Source: a bacterium
GTDB lineage: Bacteria; Chloroflexota; Dormibacteria; UBA8260; Bog-877
Assembly (NCBI GenBank): GCA_021817025.1
Contig: JAKAWF010000018.1
Coordinates: 1 to 24,281, forward strand
DNA: 24,281 nt
Reading direction: 5' to 3'
Shown: piece by piece, positions 7,824-14,204 of the stretch
Numbering within the stretch: the first letter of the stretch is position 1
Layout: the number at the start of each line of letters is the position of its first letter
Translations under genes and position numbers: made by a program
Notes under the pieces: generated by a model
The model's database searches: none
The model's input: only the letters and a program-made list of their open reading frames with translations
What the model was told of the DNA's origin: nothing

Positions 7824-8722
7824 CAGGCCAGGCTCCCCGCCCCCGCCGGGGCGCCGGCGGGCGTCCCGGCGGCTGGGTCCAGGCTCAGCAACGCCTGTCC
7901 CAAGTAGCGGAGCCTCGACCCGAGCGCTGGCGGCAGCTGCCGCACGCCCACTTGGGGGAGGGCGTCCACTCCCCAGCGGGCACCTGCCAGGGCGCCGGTC
8001 AGGGCGGGCGCGGTGTCCCCAGGGACGCCTCGGCTGATCGCGATGGCGACTGCCTCCGTCCAGTCGCGGCCGTCGCAGAGTGCCTGGATGGAGGCTGCCA
8101 AGACCGCCTGCGCGTCGTCGCCATCGGGCATTCCTGTCCCCGGCCGGGGGGCGTGCATGATGGCCGTGAAGCTCTCCGGGGACTCCTCTCGCAGCGCCTG
8201 GGCAACTCGGGGCAGGCAGTCCTCCAGGCTCCGGGTCAGGAGGTCGCGGGCCAGCATGGCGGCCGCGATCGCCGCCAGTCGCGAGATCGGCTCGGCATGG
8301 GTGGCGGCGGCACAGCGTTGCACCCACGCCCTCAGGGTGCCGCCGCTGCCGTGGCAGGCGACGGCTACGGGCAGGCACCGGCTGAGCGCCGAATCCCCGC
8401 TGCGTCCGGGCACCATCCCCGCCACGGCACGGGCCAGCCCCGTGGCCGGGAGGCCCGCTTCGAAGAGGCGCAGGGCCTCTCCGGTGATCGACCCGGGTCG
8501 TTCGGGGCAGGCCGCGCTCAGAGCCAGCCAGCGGGGGAGCAGGTCCGCCGGCTCGGGCCGTCCCCGAGCCAGGAGTGCCTCGGCCAGGGCCGTGGCTTGG
8601 CGGGTCAAGCGCAGGGCGGGATCTGGGCCGCGGCTCTGGGTGGCTTCCCCCAGAGCCAGCCCCAGCAGCAGCCCCTGGGCGCGCGAGCCAACCACCGCGG
8701 GAGAGGTCGAAGGGTTCCACAC
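7823..8722 (-). CDS. ADP-ribosylglycohydrolase-fold protein with degenerate metal site
   Basis: A 299-residue, all-alpha protein recognisable as ADP-ribosylglycohydrolase (DraG/ARH) family by its frame of conserved elements: GLLLGLALGEA (18-27), a THAEPISRLAAIAAAMLA helix, and GVPGDTAPALTGALAGARWG (from 232). Active relatives carry GDALG, a TDDT-like pair and GGDTDT to bind two Mg ions. Here GDALG has become GEATQ, the DD pair is not seen, and GGDTDT has become GVPGDT, losing one Asp. Hydrolase activity is therefore doubtful; it may bind ADP-ribose-like ligands or be structural. The start is GTG at 8722, with an AATAAT box 6 nt upstream. It is coupled to the nuclease gene at 7823 and forms a two-gene operon with it. 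Confidence 0.72.
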   Translation of the reverse strand: MWNPSTSPAVVGSRAQGLLLGLALGEATQSRGPDPALRLTRQATALAEALLARGRPEPADLLPRWLALSAACPERPGSITGEALRLFEAGLPATGLARAVAGMVPGRSGDSALSRCLPVAVACHGSGGTLRAWVQRCAAATHAEPISRLAAIAAAMLARDLLTRSLEDCLPRVAQALREESPESFTAIMHAPRPGTGMPDGDDAQAVLAASIQALCDGRDWTEAVAIAISRGVPGDTAPALTGALAGARWGVDALPQVGVRQLPPALGSRLRYLGQALLSLDPAAGTPAGAPAGAGSLA

Positions 8723-8728
8723 CCACCG

Positions 8729-8734
8729 ATTATT
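8729..8734 (-). promoter_or_regulatory. -10 box for the DraG-like/NYN operon
   Basis: Reading the minus strand, AATAAT is followed by 6 nt and the GTG at 8722. There is no Shine-Dalgarno, so this is a leaderless-type promoter in the 48-bp gap after the radical SAM gene. Confidence 0.5.
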
Positions 8735-8770
8735 GCCTGGGAGGGGACGCGGCCGGAGCTGAAAGCTGTC

Positions 8771-9937
8771 CTAAGCGGCGCCGTAGAGGCAGCCGGGGTC
8801 CTCACCGAGAGCGTCGCCGGTGGCGGCGAAGGCTCGGGCCCTGGAACCGCCGCAGATGCTGCGGAACTGGCACGCTCCGCAGCGGCCGGCGAATTCTGCG
8901 GCCCGGATCGACTGCAACATCGGGTTCTGGCGGTAGATCTCCACCAGTGGTCGATCCTTGACGTTGCCCAGGGAAAGAGGCAGGAATCCTGAGGGCCGCA
9001 CCGAGCCGTCGTGAGCCACGAAGACGACCCCCATGCCATCGCGGGTGGCCACGCTCGGCGCCAGCGCGTGCCTGGTGGGCTCCCCGAGCAGCTGGTGCAG
9101 CCGCTGGCGCAGGTGGCTGTACAGCGGGCCCAGGTCGAAGTAGTCACCCGGGTCATCCAGCTTGCCCAGCCCGCGCCGCCAGATGGCCACGCGGCGGAAG
9201 AAGGGAGCCTCGACGGTGCGCACCAAGAAGCCGTACTGGGAGGCTTCGAAGAGGAAGTGGGAGACGTCCTCGTTCTCGGCCGCGGTGGTGGCGGAGACCG
9301 CGGTGCCGCGGCCGACGCTGACCAGAAAGAAGACCTCCCAGAGGGGCACGCGCAAACGCTGCAGCAGGGCGGCGACATCGGCCAGCTCCCCCATGTTCTC
9401 GCGCATCACGGTGGTGTTCACCTGGACCTTGAAGCCGGCCTGGCCAAGCCAGCCGAGAGCGGCGACGGTTTCCTCGAAGTGTCCCGGCACCCCCCGGACC
9501 CGGTCGTGAGTGGCGGGGGCCGCGCCGTCGAGGCTGATGGAGACCACCTTGACGCCCAGCTTCAGGAAGGGCGCCATCGCGGAGGGGGTCAGGCTGGGCG
9601 TGACCGACGGCGACAGCGCCACCGTCAGGCCCAGCCGGCGGGCCTCCACCGTGAGCTCGAGCAGGTCGGGGCGCATCAGGCAGTCACCCCCGGTCAGGAT
9701 CAGGATCGGTGCCGGCTTGCCGAAGTCGGCCACCTGCTCCAGCAGCCGGTGGCCGGCAGCCCGAGACAGCTCTCCTGGCATCGCCTCCGGCAGCGCCGTG
9801 GCCCGGCAGTGGCGGCAGCTGAGCAGGCAGGCCTTGGTGGTCTCCCAGAAGACCAGGATGGGCCGCTGCGCGAAGTCCAACGTGCCTTTGGCAGGCGCTC
9901 TCGGCAGCGGCTGCTCCGAAGCTGTCCACCTCTGCAT
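8771..9937 (-). CDS. Radical SAM/SPASM domain protein, substrate unknown
   Basis: Radical S-adenosylmethionine enzyme of 388 residues with a C-terminal SPASM-like auxiliary cluster region. The [4Fe-4S]-SAM motif is Cys37-x3-Cys41-x2-Cys44 in KACLLSCRHCRA, followed by the SAM-binding LTGGDCLM and a VVSISLDGA strand. The C-terminus has Cys353-x2-Cys356-x5-Cys362-GGSRARA and a final Cys383 in DPGC, a pattern shared with the heme-modifying AhbC/AhbD/NirJ group and peptide-maturing relatives. No heme-pathway gene or small precursor peptide is evident nearby, so the substrate is open. The frame also allows GTG at 9943; ATG at 9937 is preferred because CATACT lies 7 nt before it. The gene is divergent from the decayed membrane gene at 10174. 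Confidence 0.85.
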   Translation of the reverse strand: MQRWTASEQPLPRAPAKGTLDFAQRPILVFWETTKACLLSCRHCRATALPEAMPGELSRAAGHRLLEQVADFGKPAPILILTGGDCLMRPDLLELTVEARRLGLTVALSPSVTPSLTPSAMAPFLKLGVKVVSISLDGAAPATHDRVRGVPGHFEETVAALGWLGQAGFKVQVNTTVMRENMGELADVAALLQRLRVPLWEVFFLVSVGRGTAVSATTAAENEDVSHFLFEASQYGFLVRTVEAPFFRRVAIWRRGLGKLDDPGDYFDLGPLYSHLRQRLHQLLGEPTRHALAPSVATRDGMGVVFVAHDGSVRPSGFLPLSLGNVKDRPLVEIYRQNPMLQSIRAAEFAGRCGACQFRSICGGSRARAFAATGDALGEDPGCLYGAA

Positions 9938-9944
9938 CAACACC

Positions 9945-9950
9945 AGTATG
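9945..9950 (-). promoter_or_regulatory. -10 box of radical SAM gene
   Basis: On the minus strand CATACT is followed by 7 nt and the ATG at 9937. This is the same short spacing seen before other genes here. The match to TATAAT is moderate. Confidence 0.35.
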
Positions 9951-10131
9951 ACGCCCTTCAGGAGGGAGCACTCGGGTGATTTCGCGGGCCTTGGAGCGAG
10001 CGGTTTCCGGCTGGGTCGAAGAGTGTCTGGGTGGGAGATTTGGATGGGGGCCGGTCACACCTCGTCCGCACAGGGATCCACTACTGAATGCAGAAACCGA
10101 ATCCGGTCGGCCCGGTCGTGACCCCCCTGCC

Positions 10132-10155
10132 GCGGGGGCCAGGTATGGCCCCCGC
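10132..10155. repeat. Perfect 10-bp-stem hairpin in divergent intergenic region
   Basis: GCGGGGGCCA, loop GGTA, TGGCCCCCGC: a perfect inverted repeat with a 4-nt loop. It lies between the divergent radical SAM gene and the decayed membrane gene. There is no T-tract, so it is not a classical terminator. It could be an operator or an RNA structure in the leader of the decayed gene. The rest of 9951-10173 shows nothing recognisable. Confidence 0.6.
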
Positions 10156-10173
10156 TCCCGACCGGATCCGGGG

Positions 10174-11398
10174 GTGTCAGGGCCAGTTACCCCAGGGTCG
10201 GGCGGCCTCTATCCGGTCCTGCTCCTGGAGCTGGGGCTGACGGTGGGGGTGGTGGCCGTCTGGGAGGTGGCAAGACGTGTCCGCCGGGGCGGTCCAGCCG
10301 TCGTGGAAGCGCCTGCGGCGGAGTCCGATGGACCTTGGCGGGCCCGGTCCTTCCTGCGCGCCGCCCTGGGGCTGGCCTGGGTCCTGGACGGGCTGCTGCA
10401 AGCCTAGCCGGGGATGCCGGCCGGCTTCGCAGGGGGGGCTTGGCCCCGGCGGCAGCCGGCCAGCCCGGCTGGCTCGCCACCTTCCTGCACTGGGAGCTGG
10501 GAATGTGGCAGGCCCATCGCGGTCACCTGACCGTGGCCACGGTGCTGATCCAGGCGGGGATTGGCGTGACCATCCTGGGCGGCGGCGACTCCTGGGCGGG
10601 GAGGCTCGGGCTTCGTGCCTCGGTCGCTTGGGGACTGGCGGTCTGGCTGATGGGAGAGGGGCTGGGGGGCCTGCTCGGCCCGGGGGCGAGCGTGATCCCG
10701 GGTGCCCCCGGAGCGGTGCTGGCCTACGTCTTTGCAGCCGGTCTCTTGCTGGCTGCGACCGGCTGGTGGGAGAGCGGTCGGGCCCGGCGTGCGGTGGAGC
10801 TGGGGGTCGGGGGCACCTTCCTCTTGGGAGTTCTCCTGCAGACCATCCCGGCCGAGGGCTTCTGGGGCTCGCGGGCCCTGGGCTCCTTGGCCGGCGCCAT
10901 GGCGGCCACCCGCCAGCCCGGCTTTCTGGCCGATCCCATCCGCACTCTGGCGAGCTGGGCGGCGGCGGACCCTCTGCTCTGGAACACCATGCTGATCACG
11001 GTCATGGCGGCACTCGGGGCCGGATTTTGCCTGGGGGGCAGGACCAGGGGCTTGACCATCGCAGCCGTGGTCTGGCTGCTCTTCACCGGGTGTTCGGACA
11101 GGGCCTTGGAGCCCTCGGCTCCGGGATCGCGACCGACCCCAACCTGGCCCCGGCGCTGGTGGTGCTGCTGCTTGCCGTCCAGCTCGCCACCACGCCTGAG
11201 CCGCACCGGGGTGGCTCTGTGTGGTGGCTTTCCCGGCCCCGCCCCGGGCTCGCCCAGGCGGCGGCTCTGGCGGGCCTGATCGCGGTCGCGGTCGGCTTGC
11301 TGGCGGGGCTTCCCTATCTATCACTCGGCGGCCATCGGAGCTCGACCCCGACCGCCACCGCTGCGGTTCTCCACAACTTTTCCAGTCCCGCGCCCTAA
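10174..11398 (+). pseudogene. Decayed polytopic membrane protein gene (nonsense plus two frameshifts)
   Basis: Three consecutive frames join into one hydrophobic protein of about 400 residues. Frame A (from a possible GTG at 10174) has a first membrane helix and runs through WVLDGLLQA to TAG at 10405-10407, then PGMPAGF. After a run of seven G at 10432-10438 the protein continues in a second frame (APAAAGQPGWLATFLHW, several membrane helices, to VVWLLF near 11084). It then shifts again to a third frame (HRVFGQGLGALGSGIATDP, further helices) ending at TAA 11396-11398. The joined text resembles a bacterial integral membrane family with a DGLLQ-QP-M motif, in which the TAG falls where Gln would be expected. 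Function unknown. Sequencing error could explain a homopolymer indel, but hardly all three lesions. Confidence 0.7.
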
Positions 11399-11401
11399 AC
11401 T
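11396..11401 (+). promoter_or_regulatory. -10 box of icmB, overlapping a stop codon
   Basis: TAAACT is followed by 6 nt (GGGGCC) and the ATG at 11408, with no SD. Its first three bases are the TAA stop of the decayed membrane gene, so the promoter abuts that relic directly. Confidence 0.55.
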
Positions 11402-11407
11402 GGGGCC

Positions 11408-11824
11408 ATGACTAGGAGGCCGGTCAGGATCCTCACCGCCAAGGTGGGGCTAGATGGCCATGATCGGGGCGTCAAGATCATCTCCCGCGCCCTTCGGGAC
11501 GCCGGCGTCGAGGTGATCTACACCGGGCTGCATCAGACCCCCGCCCAGGTGATCGAGGCGGCCATCCAGGAGGACGTGGACGGGATCGGGATCTCGTTGC
11601 TCTCGGGCGCCCACATGACCCTCTTCCCGGAGGTGCTTCGCCTGCTGCGGGAGCGGCATGCCGAGGACATCGTGGTCTTCGGGGGTGGAATCGTTCCCCC
11701 CGAGGATGTCGCCGAACTGAAGCACTTGGGGGTGGACGAGGTCTTCACCCCGGGCACCAGCATGCAGGCGATCGTGGACTACGTCAACCGCCGCTTCCGG
11801 GCGGTTCCAGCGGGAGCCGCCTGA
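11408..11824 (+). CDS. icmB: B12-binding small subunit of acyl-CoA mutase
   Basis: Cobalamin-binding Rossmann-like subunit, 138 residues, the size of IcmB/HcmB. It has the base-off/His-on signature Asp16-x-His18-x2-Gly21 (LDGHDRG), in which His18 would be the lower axial ligand to cobalt, followed by Ser63-x-Leu65 in GISLLSGAH and the GGG at 92-94 (VVFGGGIVP). All are intact, so the protein should bind adenosylcobalamin. It must work with a separate large subunit; the only one in view is at 5599-7287, about 4.1 kb upstream and separated by three opposite-strand genes and a pseudogene. It has its own leaderless-type promoter. IcmB is preferred over HcmB or a methylmalonyl-CoA mutase subunit because of the large subunit's specificity residues. 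Confidence 0.88.
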   Translation: MTRRPVRILTAKVGLDGHDRGVKIISRALRDAGVEVIYTGLHQTPAQVIEAAIQEDVDGIGISLLSGAHMTLFPEVLRLLRERHAEDIVVFGGGIVPPEDVAELKHLGVDEVFTPGTSMQAIVDYVNRRFRAVPAGAA

Positions 11825-11837
11825 GGCGCGAATTTGG

Positions 11838-11843
11838 TAAGAT
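11838..11843 (+). promoter_or_regulatory. -10 box of L25 gene
   Basis: TAAGAT lies 13 nt after the icmB stop and would give an untranslated leader of about 60 nt. No convincing -35 box is seen. Confidence 0.4.
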
Positions 11844-11870
11844 GCGGGAGTCCGTTGGATCTCGCGTCCG

Positions 11871-11904
11871 GCGGGTCTTGCCTGCAGTGAATACCCGCTT
11901 GGAG
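11871..11904 (+). promoter_or_regulatory. L25 leader hairpin next to Shine-Dalgarno
   Basis: GCGGGT (11871-11876) pairs with ACCCGC (11893-11898) across a 16-nt loop. The stem ends 2 nt before the SD GGAG at 11901-11904, which is 4 nt from the ATG at 11909. The hairpin could limit ribosome access or bind a protein; ribosomal protein autoregulation is a guess. Confidence 0.35.
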
Positions 11905-11908
11905 TTCC

Positions 11909-12556
11909 ATGAGTCTGACGCTTGAGGCCGCGCCCCGCTCGATCACGGGACGTCGGGTCGGACAGCTGCGCCACCAGGGTCTGGTGCCGGGAGTGGTCTA
12001 CGGTCACAAGGTGAACTCGGTCGCGATCGAGGTCCCGGTTCGTGAACTATCCCGTCTGGTCCACGCGGTGGGTCGGAGCCACCTGTTGCAACTCAAGGTT
12101 GCCGGCGAGCGCACCCTGAGGCCGGTCCTGATCAAGGAGCTTCAGATCAACCCCCGCACCACCGCCGCCGTTCATGTCGACTTCTTCCAGGTGAACCTCA
12201 CCGAGAAGCTCAACGTCCAGGTGCAGGTGGTGCTGACCGGCGAGTCGCCGGCGATCAAGTTCAACGTCGGGGAGCTTCTGCACGTGGTGCATACCCTCGA
12301 GGTCAGCTGTCTGCCGGACTCAATCCCAGGTGAGATAACCATCGATGTCTCCGGCCTCGCCGAGGTGGACGACGCGGTTCGTCTGTCGGACATCGCCCTG
12401 CCTGAGGGAGTGGAGCTGACGGCTGCGCTGGATCCCTCCGAGATCCTGGTCAAGATCGCTCCGACCAGGGTGGCGGTCGAGGAGGAGCCCACCCCGCTGC
12501 AGGGGGTGGCGGAGACGGCGGGAACCCCTGCGGCCGGGTCCTCCGAAGACAGCTGA
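11909..12556 (+). CDS. rplY: 50S ribosomal protein L25, long CTC form
   Basis: Binds 5S rRNA in the large ribosomal subunit; the long CTC form is associated with general stress in Gram-positive bacteria. It has 215 residues: an N-terminal L25 domain (about 1-92, with the family motif GLVPGVVYGH and a HVDFFQV strand) and a C-terminal beta domain (about 95-185, with LHVVHTLEVSCLP and VDDAVRLSDIALPEGVEL), then a flexible acidic tail rich in Glu, Pro and Ala. The ATG at 11909 has a GGAG 4 nt upstream. The usual partner, pth, is not adjacent. It is convergent with rarA. Confidence 0.95.
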   Translation: MSLTLEAAPRSITGRRVGQLRHQGLVPGVVYGHKVNSVAIEVPVRELSRLVHAVGRSHLLQLKVAGERTLRPVLIKELQINPRTTAAVHVDFFQVNLTEKLNVQVQVVLTGESPAIKFNVGELLHVVHTLEVSCLPDSIPGEITIDVSGLAEVDDAVRLSDIALPEGVELTAALDPSEILVKIAPTRVAVEEEPTPLQGVAETAGTPAAGSSEDS

Positions 12557-12605
12557 CGTAGCCGCCGGGGGCTGCTCGGCGGAGCTTGAGCCATCTGGTC
12601 CGGAA

Positions 12606-12621
12606 CCGCCAATGATGGCGG
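12606..12621. terminator. Short hairpin between convergent rplY and rarA
   Basis: CCGCCA, loop ATGA, TGGCGG: a perfect 6-bp stem placed midway between the two convergent 3' ends. No T-tract flanks it, so it may be a bidirectional terminator of the U-less high-GC kind. Tentative. Confidence 0.4.
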
Positions 12622-12624
12622 CGG

Positions 12625-13995
12625 TCACCGTGCCGAGCGCCTGCCCCTGACCCGCTCCAGCAGGTCGCGCAGTCTTGCCTCCTCCCCGTGCTCGGAGGGA
12701 ACGTAGTAGTGGCGCTCCGCCAGCTCGGGGGGAAGGTGGCCGTGGCCAACCAGCCCCTCCGGGTCGTCGTGGGCGTACTGGTACCCCTGTCCGAAGCCCT
12801 GCCGGCGGTCGCGATCGGTGACGGCGTTGCGCAGATGCAGCGGCACCGGCAGGCTGAGATGGGTTGCGACATCGGCCGCGGCTGCGGAGTAGGCCCGATA
12901 CACCGCGTTGCTCTTGGGGGCCAGGGCCAGGAAGACCGCCGCCTCGGTGAGTGGTAACCGGCACTCGGGCATCCCCACCAGCTGCACCGCCTGCTGGGCG
13001 GCGACCGCCAGGCCGAGGGCGCGGGGTTCCGCCAGGCCGATGTCTTCCGCGGCCAGGACCACCATCCGTCGCGCCGGCACCGAGGGATCCTCACCCGCCT
13101 CCAGCAAGCGTGCCAGCCAGTAGGTGGCGGCGTCGGGATCACTGCCGCGCATCGACTTGATGAAGGCCGAGAGGATCTGGTAGTGGAGGTCGCCGGCGCG
13201 GTCATGCAGCAGATGGGGGCTGCTGAGGGCCTGGCGCGCCAGCTGCGCGGAGATCGCGCTCTCCTGGGGACGTCCGGTGGCGGCTCTCTCCAGGGCGTTG
13301 AGCATGGCCCTGGCATCCCCTCCGCTGCGAGTGACCAGGAGCTCCCTGGCCTCCGGGGCCAGCACCAGGCGCTGGCGTCCCAGCCCGCGCCGCTGGTCCA
13401 CCAGGGCCCGATCAAGCAGCTGACCGAGGTCCTCCTCAGTCAGCGGCTGCAGGTCGTACACCTGCACCCGGGACAGCAACGCTCCGGTGAGCTGGTAGCT
13501 GGGGTTCTCGGTGGTGGCCCCGATCAGGGTGAGGAGGCCGCTCTCGACGTGGGGGAGGAGGGCATCCTGCTGGGTGCGGCTGAAGTGGTGGATCTCATCC
13601 AGGAACAGGACTGTGCGCTGGCCGGCCCGCTGCCGGGCTGCGGCCTCGGCGACCGTCTTGCGGATGTCGCCGACCCCGGCACTGACCGCCGACATGGAGA
13701 CCAGATGGGCTGACTGCGAACGAGCCAGCAGCCAGGCGATGGTGGTCTTCCCGGTCCCCGGTGCACCCACCAGCACCATCGAGGGGAGGTTGCGTCCCTG
13801 GATGGCCGGGAGGAGGGCGCCTCCCGGGCCGATCAGAGACGACTGGCCCAGTACCTCCTCCCATTTGGTCGGGCGGAGTCTCGCCGCCAGCGGTGCGTCC
13901 GGGTTCGGGCTCTCGCGAGGGCTGTCGACGGGCTGGGCACCGGTTGCTGCGCTGTCCGGCATGACTTGGTCAGGGGTGGGGAAGAGCTCCTCCAT
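12625..13995 (-). CDS. rarA: Replication-associated recombination protein A (AAA+ ATPase)
   Basis: RarA/MgsA (WRNIP1 homologue), a clamp-loader-like AAA+ ATPase that acts at stalled replication forks. It has 456 residues from ATG 13995-13993. The family N-terminus PLAARLRPTKWEEVLGQ begins at residue 35. Walker A GAPGTGKT is at 77-84, Walker B VLFLDEIH at 129-136 and sensor 1 GATTENPS at 159-166, followed by the RarA C-terminal region (MRGSDPDAATYWLARLLEAGEDP and a GLGQGYQYAHDDP-like segment). The frame stays open upstream to 14181, but that stretch is Arg/Pro-rich, has no family similarity and overlaps the divergent gene. CAAGAT lies 6 nt before the chosen ATG, compatible with a leaderless start. 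Confidence 0.95.
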   Translation of the reverse strand: MEELFPTPDQVMPDSAATGAQPVDSPRESPNPDAPLAARLRPTKWEEVLGQSSLIGPGGALLPAIQGRNLPSMVLVGAPGTGKTTIAWLLARSQSAHLVSMSAVSAGVGDIRKTVAEAAARQRAGQRTVLFLDEIHHFSRTQQDALLPHVESGLLTLIGATTENPSYQLTGALLSRVQVYDLQPLTEEDLGQLLDRALVDQRRGLGRQRLVLAPEARELLVTRSGGDARAMLNALERAATGRPQESAISAQLARQALSSPHLLHDRAGDLHYQILSAFIKSMRGSDPDAATYWLARLLEAGEDPSVPARRMVVLAAEDIGLAEPRALGLAVAAQQAVQLVGMPECRLPLTEAAVFLALAPKSNAVYRAYSAAAADVATHLSLPVPLHLRNAVTDRDRRQGFGQGYQYAHDDPEGLVGHGHLPPELAERHYYVPSEHGEEARLRDLLERVRGRRSAR

Positions 13996-14001
13996 TGGCC
14001 C

Positions 14002-14007
14002 ATCTTG
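14002..14007 (-). promoter_or_regulatory. Possible -10 box of rarA
   Basis: On the minus strand CAAGAT is followed by 6 nt and the ATG at 13995. The first base departs from TANNNT, so the support is mainly the recurrent spacing. Confidence 0.3.
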
Positions 14008-14190
14008 ACCATCTCCGGTCGGGGCCGCACGGTTGGCTCCTGGGGACCAAGCGGACACGAGGAGCCCGGCGCGCGCTCTTCCCAGTTCCCTCCCGCAGCC
14101 GGGGCCGGATGCTGGAGGTTGGGGCGACGCTGCAAGATGGTGACGGAATGACGCGCGCTCCCGCGGCCGACGGGGCGCCACCTGGTAGTA

Positions 14191-14198
14191 GGGAGGAG
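14191..14198 (+). promoter_or_regulatory. Shine-Dalgarno that fixes the start of the ThDP enzyme
   Basis: GGGAGGAG lies 6 nt before the ATG at 14205. In-frame ATGs at 13995 and 14148 lack an SD and would add non-homologous residues. Confidence 0.75.
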
Positions 14199-14204
14199 TT
14201 GAGC

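Noticed and set aside
7790..8992. 400-codon plus-strand open frame
   Set aside because: Antisense to the DraG-like gene and radical SAM end; Gly/Gln/Arg-rich with no family features.
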